In this document: one piece after another, positions 6,347-12,803 of the stretch | How the letters are laid out: each line of letters begins with the position of its first letter | Position numbering within the stretch: the stretch's first letter is position 1 | Source of the DNA: Lachnospiraceae bacterium UBA3826 | GTDB lineage: Bacteria; Bacillota; Clostridia; Lachnospirales; Lachnospiraceae | Direction: 5' to 3' | Assembly (NCBI GenBank): GCA_002393095.1 | Contig: DGII01000080.1 | Coordinates: forward strand, 1-12,803 | Length of the DNA stretch: 12,803 bases | The notes under the pieces: model-generated | Databases searched by the model: none | What the model was told of the DNA's origin: nothing | Seen by the model: only the letters and a program-made list of their open reading frames with translations | Program-made: the position numbers and the translations under genes

Positions 6347-6484
6347 AATGACAATATATCATGCGTAGAGACTATAGATAGAGTTTGTAAGTAGAAGTGA
6401 TAGAGAGTGATCGTGAAATGGTACGGTCATGGTACGGTGACAGTTCCGTCCTTTCTATTACTTGTTTTTTCGCAAGGGACTATC
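6347..6484. other. Noncoding segment between hepT and the repeat
   Basis: I see no gene and no terminator for hepT. It contains an 11-base-period tandem repeat (6418-6439). Immediately before the tRNA-derived copy there is GCAAGGGAC (6472-6480), which resembles the 3' half of a tRNA-Ser variable arm. The rest of a tRNA is absent. Confidence 0.4.
6418..6438 (+). repeat. Short tandem repeat ATGGTACGGT x2
   Basis: ATGGTACGGT occurs at 6418-6427 and 6429-6438, giving an 11-base period. It lies 47 bases from the attR candidate, where recombinase or excisionase arm sites are often found. That role is speculative. Confidence 0.4.
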
Positions 6485-6505
6485 TTCGAATCCCACCCCC
6501 TGCGT
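6485..6505 (+). repeat. Right copy of tRNA 3'-end repeat (attR candidate)
   Basis: Exact 21-base copy of 10-30. It carries only the T loop, the right half of the T stem and the acceptor strand. The left half of the T stem (GTGGG) is missing, so this is not a functional tRNA. It is followed directly by a terminator, as in the left copy, suggesting that this terminator originally belonged to the tRNA before insertion of the intervening DNA. Confidence 0.6.
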
Positions 6506-6506
6506 C

Positions 6507-6548
6507 GAATAAAACAGGAGAATCCGAAAGGGTTCTCCTGTTTTATTC
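6507..6548. terminator. Strong bidirectional terminator
   Basis: A 19-bp stem (6507-6525 with 6530-6548, one G-U pair) with a GAAA tetraloop. It has an A-rich left arm (AATAAAA) and T-rich right arm (TTTTATT), so it can work in both directions. It follows the tRNA remnant on the plus strand and the 2H phosphoesterase gene on the minus strand, whose stop is 19 bases away. Confidence 0.8.
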
Positions 6549-6566
6549 TATGCAGAAATATCGTAA

Positions 6567-7091
6567 TTATATCAGCCTTATCCGTTCAACATCCCTGTGT
6601 GGATTGACCTCGGATAAGCCGACCTCGACTATCCTGCCCATGAAGGGTGTGAAGGAGTCGCGCATTTTAGCAAGTGCCCGCTGCATTTGTGCACTGTCAA
6701 GCCGCTTGGCAAGCGTTATGTGAGGCATCCAGTGATCCGTGGTGTAGTATCGGGCTATCGACACATCTGCGACACTTCCGTATATTTCCGTAAGCCGCTG
6801 CGACATATTCATAAGCTCTTCATTCGGCACCGGTGCTGCATACATTACATATGGAAAAAGCATCCCGACTGAGGCTATTATCACTTCACATGAGCGACTC
6901 GCCTCGGCGAACTGACGAAAGCCGGGTATTAGTACACCAACATCTCTTGCTTCAAGCATACACAGAGTCATATGCGGCGGAATATGATTATCCGTCATAT
7001 ATGCATTGCCGGTTATGCCTGCAATCTCTTCTATATGGTGCTTAAGTATGCTGCCTGTTGTATCGTCAAAATATCCTGTGATTAAGTACAT
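6567..7091 (-). CDS. 2H phosphoesterase, LigT/ThpR (2'-5' RNA ligase) family
   Basis: 174 residues from ATG 7091. Two HxT motifs, H40-M-T42 (PPHMTLCML) and H124-I-T126 (MPHITLAKRL), about 84 residues apart, define the 2H phosphoesterase fold. Members hydrolyse 2',3'-cyclic phosphates on RNA or nucleotides; the exact substrate here is unknown. The frame is open up to 7196, but none of the upstream ATGs (7196, 7178, 7157) has a Shine-Dalgarno sequence, and the extra residues do not look like the family. ATG 7091 also lacks one but has an extended -10 (TGGTACAAT) just upstream, which would give a leaderless message. It is divergent from the alkyltransferase gene and ends at a shared terminator. 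Confidence 0.82.
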   Translation of the reverse strand: MYLITGYFDDTTGSILKHHIEEIAGITGNAYMTDNHIPPHMTLCMLEARDVGVLIPGFRQFAEASRSCEVIIASVGMLFPYVMYAAPVPNEELMNMSQRLTEIYGSVADVSIARYYTTDHWMPHITLAKRLDSAQMQRALAKMRDSFTPFMGRIVEVGLSEVNPHRDVERIRLI

Positions 7092-7097
7092 ATGAGT

Positions 7098-7106
7098 ATT
7101 GTACCA
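7098..7106 (-). promoter_or_regulatory. Extended -10 directly before the 2H phosphoesterase start
   Basis: On the minus strand TGGTACAAT ends at 7098, placing initiation near 7091, the A of the ATG. If used, the transcript would be leaderless, which fits the lack of a ribosome binding site. Confidence 0.35.
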
Positions 7107-7227
7107 TATATGTCGTGTTTGTTCCTGTTCTGACAGATAATACTTTGCGTGTTCCATAACGCAGTTTGTTGGTTGCATGAGTATAAATGGGAGCATATAA
7201 TCATTTTAACGGTGAGGAGTGTTGAGA

Positions 7228-7860
7228 ATGAGAACGAGAGAAGAAGCGCTTGAATATGGATTATCTTTCCCGGATACTTATCAGGATGCGCCATTTCGAG
7301 ATACCAATTGGCAGCTTGTCAGGTTCAAGGGTAATGATAAAGCTTTCCTGTGGACTTATGAGAGGGATGGCAATATTAATCTCAATGTCAAGGTGGAGCC
7401 GGACAAAGCATATTTCTGGCGGGATGTGTATGAGTCTGTAATTCCGGGCTATCATCAGAATAAGCAGCACTGGAACACCATTATTCTTGATGAAACCATA
7501 CCGGATGAAGATGTGAAGATGATGATAGCGGAAAGCTATGACCTGATATCCGATAGCCCGACAAAGCGTATATACGATGCCGTGAAGAAAATACCATATG
7601 GCAGGGTGGCTACCTATGGTCAAATAGCTGAGCTTGCAGGTGATAAGAATATGGCTCGTGCTGTAGGTAATGCGCTGCATAAGAATCCCGATCCGGATAA
7701 TATTCCATGCTTTCGTGTAGTAAACTCCAAGGGAGAACTTGCAGGGGAGTTTGTTTTTGGAGGACTCTGGGAGCAGAAAAGGATGCTTGAAGAAGAGGGG
7801 ATAGAGGTTGTCTGTGGTAGAGTTGATCTTAAAAAATATCAATGGATAATATTTCACTAA
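7228..7860 (+). CDS. MmcQ/YjbR domain fused to MGMT/Ogt-type alkyltransferase domain
   Basis: 210 residues. Residues about 1-105 match MmcQ/YjbR (DUF419), a CyaY-like DNA-binding fold (FPDTYQDAPF, then NLNVKVEPDKAYFWRD). Residues about 110-195 are the DNA-binding and catalytic domain of O6-methylguanine-DNA methyltransferase: YGRVATYGQIAELAG, the Arg finger region ARAVGNAL (R144), and the active-site segment PCFRVV with the acceptor Cys161. The His that normally follows this Cys (PCHRV) is Phe162, whereas alkyltransferase-like proteins instead lose the Cys (PWHRV). It may repair DNA with altered reactivity or mainly bind lesions. Start: ATG 7228, 8 bases after GAGGAG; the GTG at 7219 overlaps that site. 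Confidence 0.87.
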   Translation: MRTREEALEYGLSFPDTYQDAPFRDTNWQLVRFKGNDKAFLWTYERDGNINLNVKVEPDKAYFWRDVYESVIPGYHQNKQHWNTIILDETIPDEDVKMMIAESYDLISDSPTKRIYDAVKKIPYGRVATYGQIAELAGDKNMARAVGNALHKNPDPDNIPCFRVVNSKGELAGEFVFGGLWEQKRMLEEEGIEVVCGRVDLKKYQWIIFH

Positions 7861-7889
7861 TCAGCAGGACATTTTTGTTTATCCGGATA

Positions 7890-7898
7890 TGCTATAAT
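7890..7898 (+). promoter_or_regulatory. Extended -10 promoter of the radical SAM operon
   Basis: TGCTATAAT (7890-7898) lies about 43 bases before the radical SAM start codon and after the stop of the alkyltransferase gene. No clear -35 is seen. It would drive the three-gene operon 7941-12577. Confidence 0.55.
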
Positions 7899-7940
7899 AT
7901 ATACAACAAAGCAGAGGATTATAACGAACAAAGGAGCACT

Positions 7941-9314
7941 ATGAAGATTTCAAAGAGGGTGATGGAATACGCCCGGAATAATTACAATGAGGTAAAGCAT
8001 ACGACACTTAACCCGGAGGGTCCGGGAGTCGTGAGGATACATCTGGTGCCGCCTAAGGTGACGGATGATGATATAGGACCATCTGTGGCTATAATCAACG
8101 GACAGGATATAATTCCCGTGGATGTATCATGGACGATCCTTCTGTCCGAATTCATAGATGAGGTCAATAAGTACAGCGGACGGGCTGTTACCGCTGCGGA
8201 GACGGAGCAGATCATGAAGGATACCTGCAAGCGTATGCGCAAGGTATATCCCTTCCTGCCGTCTAAGTATATCCGTGATGATATAGTGAATATAATGGAG
8301 ATATTCAAGAAGGTGGCTTACAGAGAGCCCCTTAAGGAAGAGATACCGTATGTGAATATAGGGGAATATGCGCCATATATGCGTGCTCCTCACAGAATGG
8401 ACCTTATGGTATCAGCGATGACTAAGGACGGGAAATGGCACTGCAATCTTAAGTGTATGCATTGCTACGCCGCAGGTCAGGAGCATTCTGAGGAGAAGGA
8501 GTTATCTACCGAAGAGTGGAAGAGGATCATTGATAAGCTTAAGGAGATATGTGTACCGCAGATCACTTTCACGGGCGGCGAGCCGACGATGAGGGATGAC
8601 CTTATAGAACTCATAGAATACGGTCAGTGGTTCGTGACAAGGCTCAATACCAATGGCATCAGGCTCACCGAGGAATACTGCCATTCACTTAAGGCGGCAT
8701 CCCTTGACAGCCTGCAGATAACATTCTATTCGCATGATAAGGAAGTGCATAATAAGCTTGTGGGTGCAGACGGGTACGAAAGTACATTAAAAGGCATTAA
8801 GAATGCTCTGTCACTCGGTATCAGCACAAGCATCAATACACCTCTGTGTACACTTAATGCGGACTATGTTAAGACACTTGAATTCCTGCACAGCCTCGGA
8901 GTCACATATGTGACCTGCTCAGGACTCATACCCGCCGGCAATGCGACCGGTGAAACTTCTGGAAGCCTTAAGCTTAGTAAGGATAAAATGAGCGAGATTT
9001 TGACTGATGCGGTCAACTATTGCTTTGATAATGACATGGAGATAAGCTTCACTTCTCCGGGCTGGGTGGATGCCTCATTATGTGATAAGCTTGGGATCGC
9101 CACTCCCACATGCGGAGCATGCTTAAGCAATATGGCCATAACTCCCGGCGGTAATGCAGTGCCCTGCCAGAGCTGGCTGTCTGATGATATCCTCGGCAAT
9201 ATGCTTAAGGATAACTGGACATCGATCTGGGACAGTGACAGATGCAGGGAAAGACGCGACTATTCGGCAGATATGACAGGATTGTGTCCCCTTGGGAAGG
9301 GTGGTGTCAGATGA
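7941..9314 (+). CDS. Radical SAM enzyme with partial SPASM/twitch region
   Basis: 457 residues from ATG 7941, with AAGGAG 4 bases upstream; the open frame runs back to 7842 without support. The [4Fe-4S]-SAM motif CxxxCxxC is C168, C172, C175 (CNLKCMHCYA), followed by GGEP at 212-215 (TFTGGEPTMRDD). The C-terminal part has C391, C394, C409, C435 and C449. C394-x9-G-x4-C409 fits the opening of a SPASM domain, but the usual CX2CX5CX3C block is missing, so it is a short SPASM or twitch type. The first 160 residues form an extra domain with PVDVSWTILLSEFIDEVN that could be a peptide-recognition (PqqD-like) domain; this is a guess. It overlaps the next gene by 4 bases (ATGA, 9311-9314), which argues for joint function. 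SPASM enzymes usually modify peptides or proteins. Confidence 0.92.
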   Translation: MKISKRVMEYARNNYNEVKHTTLNPEGPGVVRIHLVPPKVTDDDIGPSVAIINGQDIIPVDVSWTILLSEFIDEVNKYSGRAVTAAETEQIMKDTCKRMRKVYPFLPSKYIRDDIVNIMEIFKKVAYREPLKEEIPYVNIGEYAPYMRAPHRMDLMVSAMTKDGKWHCNLKCMHCYAAGQEHSEEKELSTEEWKRIIDKLKEICVPQITFTGGEPTMRDDLIELIEYGQWFVTRLNTNGIRLTEEYCHSLKAASLDSLQITFYSHDKEVHNKLVGADGYESTLKGIKNALSLGISTSINTPLCTLNADYVKTLEFLHSLGVTYVTCSGLIPAGNATGETSGSLKLSKDKMSEILTDAVNYCFDNDMEISFTSPGWVDASLCDKLGIATPTCGACLSNMAITPGGNAVPCQSWLSDDILGNMLKDNWTSIWDSDRCRERRDYSADMTGLCPLGKGGVR

Positions 9315-10564
9315 ATAAGATGATAAGTAAGACGCTTAAGCTTATAACAGGGCTTACGCTCACGATACTCATGGTAGCGGCGCTGTCAGGACTTAATAAG
9401 TCAGAGGCTTATGCCAAAGCCCTTGATGAGATACGGAATTATGAGATTACAGCAACGGTCAATGATGATGCGACTGTCACACTTACATATCATATAGAGT
9501 GGGAGGTGCTGGATTCTTCGTCGGAGGGTCCGCTTACATGGGTCAAGGTCGGTATCCCCAACAGACACTATTCGGATATGAAGGCTCTGACGGACAATAT
9601 TAAGAAGATAGGATATATGTCATCCTCCGGGTCATACGCAAGGATCGTTCTGGACAAGTCCTACTATGCGGGCGATATAGTCACATTCGAGTTCAGTGTC
9701 ATACAGGATTATCTGTATCAGATCAATAAGCTTGAGGATGGATATACGGTATATGCCTTCACGCCGGGGTGGTTCGATGATATAGAGGTGGATAACCTTA
9801 CGATACGCTGGAGTGCGGACAAGGCTTACAGTTGGGAGCCGGACTGTTACATTGTTGACGGATATCTGCTCTATACTAAGACCGGTATGAGTCCGGGACA
9901 GAAGTATACCATTAAGGTGACATATCCTAACGATGCCTACGGATTCGACATGAGCAAGACCGTGAATAATGTTGAGGAAGAGGATGAAGATAGTTTTGAC
10001 ACCGAGCATCCCTTCTTATTCGGCATATTCTTCTTGATCGTACTGGCTATCATGGTAGGAGGACCGATACTTTCTATCATTGGAGTAGTGATGCTTGTAA
10101 ACAGGGCAATCTATCTGGGTAAGGCGGCCTTCGGGATCAATACCGATAAGAAGATAACAAGAACCAAGATCACCTACTATGATTCCTGTCCAAGCTGCGG
10201 CTCGGTCAGGGAAGACGGCAAGACCAAATGTCCGTACTGCGGCCACAGCTATATCAAGAGCGAAGAAGTCGTCGAAGCCAAGGATATCGGACCTGTGAAT
10301 GCTGCCAGGTACAGTAAGGAGGGCACTTTTAAGTATAATGATTCGCCTAATACCTATATGAAGGTGCACGTGGTGAATATCCCTCATGTACACAGCAGCA
10401 GTTCGGGATCGAGATCATCCCATCGCAGCTCATGTGCACACAGTTCATGTGCCTGCGCCTGTGCCTGCGCTTGTGCCTGCGCGGGAGGCGGCAGAGCAGG
10501 GTGTTCAACTAAGGATTTCTACAGGACTGACCTTAGACTTGAACTACTAAAAAGGAGCAGATAG
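9311..10564 (+). CDS. Membrane protein with zinc ribbon and Cys-Ala repeat tail (putative radical SAM substrate)
   Basis: 417 residues. Order: signal peptide 1-35 (hydrophobic 11-27, AYA before the likely cleavage site); extracytoplasmic beta-rich domain about 36-232; one long membrane segment about 235-264; then a cytoplasmic part with a zinc ribbon (C293, C296, C307, C310 in CPSCG and CPYCG) and a Ser/His-rich linker (SSSSGSRSSHRSS). The tail has C375, six Cys alternating with Ala at 380-390 (CACACACACAC), AGGGRAG, C398, then KDFY and a basic end. The overall plan resembles DUF2207-type membrane proteins that end in Gly-rich tails. Start ATG 9311 overlaps the radical SAM stop. The tail would face the cytosol, within reach of that enzyme. 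Possible fates are thioether cross-links or metal binding; neither is proven. Confidence 0.85.
   Translation: MNKMISKTLKLITGLTLTILMVAALSGLNKSEAYAKALDEIRNYEITATVNDDATVTLTYHIEWEVLDSSSEGPLTWVKVGIPNRHYSDMKALTDNIKKIGYMSSSGSYARIVLDKSYYAGDIVTFEFSVIQDYLYQINKLEDGYTVYAFTPGWFDDIEVDNLTIRWSADKAYSWEPDCYIVDGYLLYTKTGMSPGQKYTIKVTYPNDAYGFDMSKTVNNVEEEDEDSFDTEHPFLFGIFFLIVLAIMVGGPILSIIGVVMLVNRAIYLGKAAFGINTDKKITRTKITYYDSCPSCGSVREDGKTKCPYCGHSYIKSEEVVEAKDIGPVNAARYSKEGTFKYNDSPNTYMKVHVVNIPHVHSSSSGSRSSHRSSCAHSSCACACACACACAGGGRAGCSTKDFYRTDLRLELLKRSR
10433..10504 (+). other. Cys-Ala repeat segment (candidate modification site)
   Basis: Codons for C375 through C398. The alternation TGT/TGC with GCC/GCT/GCG is not a simple DNA repeat: codons vary (TGT, TGC, TGT, TGC, TGT, TGC for Cys). 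Selection therefore seems to act on the protein. Eight cysteines lie within 24 residues next to GGG. Confidence 0.7.
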
Positions 10565-10567
10565 ATT

Positions 10568-12577
10568 ATGAAAAAAAGGATATACAGAGCAAAAGCGGCA
10601 CTTATCCCGCTATGCCTTGCGGCATCCCTGTCACTTGCAGGCTGTGAGACAAAGCCTGTCACAGAGCAGACGGAAGAAGTGACTGTATCACAGCAGGATG
10701 GGATAGATTACTCCTTAGAAGAGAATTGGGCCTACTATGCAGTTGGGGAGGATAAGGCTGCGGATCTGTTCCTGATCGCTCCATCGGTCGATACAGGGGA
10801 TGCGTTCCTTATGTCTCTTAATGATGAAAAAACCAAAGGGAAATTCCTTGGAGCCTTGAACATGGAGCGTGGGATATACGAAGAGAATACGAGAATGTAC
10901 GCTCCGTATTACAGGCAGGCCACGCTTAAGGTATATGGGTTTGATGCGGATGAGCGGGAGCAGTATATGCAGGAGGCATACAGAGATATATCAGATGCCT
11001 TCTCTTATTATCTTGATAATGAAAATGACGGAAGACCCATTGTACTTGCAGGCTTTTCCCAAGGCGCGGATATGTGCTACAGACTCCTTGAGGAATACTT
11101 TGGCGATAAGGAACTTGAAGAGAGGCTTGTAGCCGTATATGCCATAGGGTGGCCATGCAGCAGGGAAATGGCGGCAAAATACCCGCAGATCAAGCCGGCG
11201 CAGGGCGAGACCGATACCGGAGTTGTCATAAGCTTTGACTGCGAGGCGCCTGAGCTTGAGGAGACCTTCGTTACACCCAAGGGAAGTAAGAATCACACGA
11301 TCAATCCTCTTAACTGGCGAACAGACCAAACCGCTGCAGCCAAAGAGGAAAACCCCGGCTCCTGCTTTACCGATTATAGCGGGAATATAAAATCCGAGGT
11401 TAAGGGACTCTGCGGGTGCTATATAGAAGAAGACAGGGGGATACTTAAGGTAACGGATATCAGTGCAGAGGAGTATCCTCCGATACTTGATCTGTTCCCT
11501 GAAGGAGCATATCACCTGTATGATTATCAGTTCTTCTTTAGAAGTCTTGAAGAGAATGTAAGGAAAAGAATCGAGGCTTTCATGGGCGGACCTGAGTATA
11601 TAAGTGAGGGTGATGACAGTATATGCGAGATTACGGGCTACAGAGAGTATCCGGAGGATAAGAGGTCATATTTTCTTACCAAGGGAGACAGGGTAGCTGT
11701 TATCTCACCCTCTGCTCTGCCCGGCAGAGAACAGGTGGACGCTACCGTGGAGGGGCTTAAGGAATGGGGCTTTGATCCGGTGGAGGGTCAGCATGTATGT
11801 CAGGAGATAAGGACGCTTGACGAGCTTTTGGAGGATCTTAAGTGGGCTCTTGAGGATGATACTATAAAGGCGATATTCTGTGTCAGAGGAGGCTATGGAG
11901 CCTCTGAGGTCATGGATATCATCTCAGAGGATATGATAAGGAATGCCGCCAAACCTATCATCGGCTACAGCGATATAACAGTCTATCACTCAGCTTGGAC
12001 ATCAGCAGGCTATCCTTCGATACATGCCTGCATGAGCGGTGCATTCACTGATCTTCCGGATGACTGCAGAGAGGCCGAGCTTCAGATGATGCAGGGCCGC
12101 ATTCCGGCCTATCGCATTGAGTCTAAGGAGGCAGGGGTTGACGGAAGCGCATCCGGTATTTTAATCGGTGGCAACCTCTCGACATTTACGGCAACTCTTA
12201 ATACTGCATATGACTGTACACAGACAGATGAGCCCTATATCCTGTTTATAGAGGAGGTTGGGGAGAATATTCAGCATATACACAGATATCTGACTATCCT
12301 AAAGCACATGGGTGTCCTTGATAAAGCGGATGCTTTGATCTTTGGTGAATGGACAGAGCTTCCCGCAGACGGATCGGGCAATTTCGGCAAGGTCAGGGGT
12401 GGCAAATACGAATCGGTTGCCGATATGATCAGAAGGGAATTCCTTAAGGATACGGATATTCCCGTCGCCTTCGGATTCCCGGCAGGACATGGGGATGTGA
12501 ATTATCCTCTGCTTATGGGCGAGAAGCTTTCTCTTGATGTTGTGGGTGAAAGGTATACAATGGAGTGGTTAGAGTGA
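10568..12577 (+). CDS. Lipoprotein: DUF3089-like alpha/beta hydrolase fused to peptidase S66 domain
   Basis: 669 residues. A lipoprotein signal peptide ends in LAGC (C26), so the protein should be anchored outside the membrane. Residues about 50-340 look like DUF3089: WAYYAVGEDKAADLFLIAPS, the nucleophile elbow GFSQG with S164, and YHLYDYQFFF near 315-324. Residues about 368-669 are a peptidase S66 (LD-carboxypeptidase A/MccF) domain with a complete Ser-Glu-His triad: S468 (GYSDIT), E562 (FIEEVGE) and H641 (PAGHGD), plus RGGYGA at 440-445. S66 enzymes remove the terminal D-Ala from murein tetrapeptides or, as MccF, hydrolyse microcin C; most are cytoplasmic and unfused. AAAGGAG at 10551-10557 lies inside the previous gene, and the gap to it is 3 bases, so it is in the same operon. 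Confidence 0.88.
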   Translation: MKKRIYRAKAALIPLCLAASLSLAGCETKPVTEQTEEVTVSQQDGIDYSLEENWAYYAVGEDKAADLFLIAPSVDTGDAFLMSLNDEKTKGKFLGALNMERGIYEENTRMYAPYYRQATLKVYGFDADEREQYMQEAYRDISDAFSYYLDNENDGRPIVLAGFSQGADMCYRLLEEYFGDKELEERLVAVYAIGWPCSREMAAKYPQIKPAQGETDTGVVISFDCEAPELEETFVTPKGSKNHTINPLNWRTDQTAAAKEENPGSCFTDYSGNIKSEVKGLCGCYIEEDRGILKVTDISAEEYPPILDLFPEGAYHLYDYQFFFRSLEENVRKRIEAFMGGPEYISEGDDSICEITGYREYPEDKRSYFLTKGDRVAVISPSALPGREQVDATVEGLKEWGFDPVEGQHVCQEIRTLDELLEDLKWALEDDTIKAIFCVRGGYGASEVMDIISEDMIRNAAKPIIGYSDITVYHSAWTSAGYPSIHACMSGAFTDLPDDCREAELQMMQGRIPAYRIESKEAGVDGSASGILIGGNLSTFTATLNTAYDCTQTDEPYILFIEEVGENIQHIHRYLTILKHMGVLDKADALIFGEWTELPADGSGNFGKVRGGKYESVADMIRREFLKDTDIPVAFGFPAGHGDVNYPLLMGEKLSLDVVGERYTMEWLE

Positions 12578-12578
12578 T

Positions 12579-12612
12579 ACTGATGTGAGTGAGACTGATG
12601 TGAGTGTGACTG
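12579..12612 (+). repeat. 15-bp tandem repeat, about 2.3 copies
   Basis: ACTGATGTGAGTGAG (12579-12593) is followed by ACTGATGTGAGTGTG (12594-12608) and the start of a third copy (ACTG). It lies directly after the S66 gene stop, in the gap before the next gene. Probably neutral slippage; a short dyad TGTTAT/ATAACA follows at 12611-12624. Confidence 0.6.
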
Positions 12613-12661
12613 TTATGAATAACACAGACTAAGGAATAACGGAGATATAGGAAATAAAGGA

Positions 12662-12803
12662 ATGAAGATTGCGGATTTGAGTAAGAGTGATATAAAGAAG
12701 AGAACGGCAATGTCGCTTTTCGGAGTGATAGTGTGTGCGATAAGTGTCGGAATATTCAAGATAGCGGCGTTAGGTGTGGACCCGTTCCAGTCATTTATGG
12801 CAG
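12662..12803 (+). CDS. YczE/YitT-like integral membrane protein (5' part only)
   Basis: The frame from ATG 12662 is open to the window end (47 codons). It reads MKIADLSKSDIKKRTAMS, then a hydrophobic helix (LFGVIVCAISVGIFKIAAL), then GVDPFQSFMA. A membrane helix followed by a GxDPF-type turn is typical of the YczE/YitT group of multi-pass membrane proteins of unknown function. AGGA lies about 9 bases upstream; AAAGGA directly abuts the ATG. The gap to the S66 gene is 84 bases with no terminator seen, so it could be read through from the operon. Family call is tentative because only one helix is visible. Confidence 0.6.
   Translation, partial: MKIADLSKSDIKKRTAMSLFGVIVCAISVGIFKIAALGVDPFQSFMA

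Noticed and set aside
6485..6505. A second complete tRNA
   Set aside because: Only the T loop and 3' side are present; no left T-stem, anticodon arm or D arm can be found upstream.
6397..6723. Plus-strand open frames across the tRNA repeat and terminator
   Set aside because: They run through a strong terminator hairpin and antisense to the 2H phosphoesterase, whose HxT motifs are clear.
7261..7857. Long minus-strand open frame (198 codons)
   Set aside because: It lies fully antisense to the MmcQ-alkyltransferase gene, has no ribosome binding site and its translation shows no domain.
10448..10483. Cys-Ala run as a DNA microsatellite or frameshift artefact
   Set aside because: Codons vary irregularly (TGT/TGC, GCC/GCT/GCG), the frame continues into a plausible C-terminus, and the next gene follows with its binding site inside this one.

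Overview
The window looks like a chromosomal piece from a low-to-mid GC Clostridia, most likely a Lachnospiraceae member. This is inferred from strong GGAGG ribosome binding sites, extended -10 promoters (TGnTATAAT), FlxA-like and BlaI/M56 proteins, and a Cys-Ala-Cys repeat protein beside a radical SAM enzyme. No ribosomal or other marker gene is present, so the assignment is tentative.

Layout. (1) Bases 1-29 are the 3' end of a tRNA (probably tRNA-Ser), followed by a strong terminator and a dense run of hairpins up to about 250. (2) Bases 283-5020 hold six genes on the minus strand. In transcription order they are a BlaI-type repressor, an M56 (BlaR1/MecR1-like) membrane protease, and four coiled-coil or uncharacterised proteins, the last of which is FlxA-like. 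(3) Bases 5039-5466 have no convincing gene but carry a promoter, a candidate operator, an orphan promoter-operator and a palindromic terminator. (4) A 45-residue basic protein with a TTG start (5467-5604) is followed by a MntA/HepT (MNT/HEPN) toxin-antitoxin pair (5715-6346). (5) At 6485-6505 a 21-base exact copy of the tRNA 3' end recurs and is again followed by a strong terminator. The interval 30-6505 therefore reads as an island inserted at the tRNA 3' end. No integrase is visible between the repeats.

To the right lie ordinary-looking genes: a 2H phosphoesterase (LigT/ThpR-like, minus strand) and, divergently, a fusion of an MmcQ/YjbR domain with an O6-alkylguanine-DNA alkyltransferase domain.

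The most interesting part is the three-gene operon at 7941-12577. It encodes a radical SAM enzyme with a partial SPASM region, a membrane protein overlapping it by 4 bases whose tail carries six alternating Cys-Ala pairs (CACACACACACA), and a lipoprotein fusing an alpha/beta hydrolase (DUF3089-like) to a peptidase S66 (LD-carboxypeptidase/MccF) domain. The arrangement suggests that the radical SAM enzyme modifies the cytoplasmic Cys-rich tail of its neighbour, like a peptide-modification (RiPP) system with an unusually large membrane-bound substrate. The window ends inside a YczE/YitT-like membrane protein gene.
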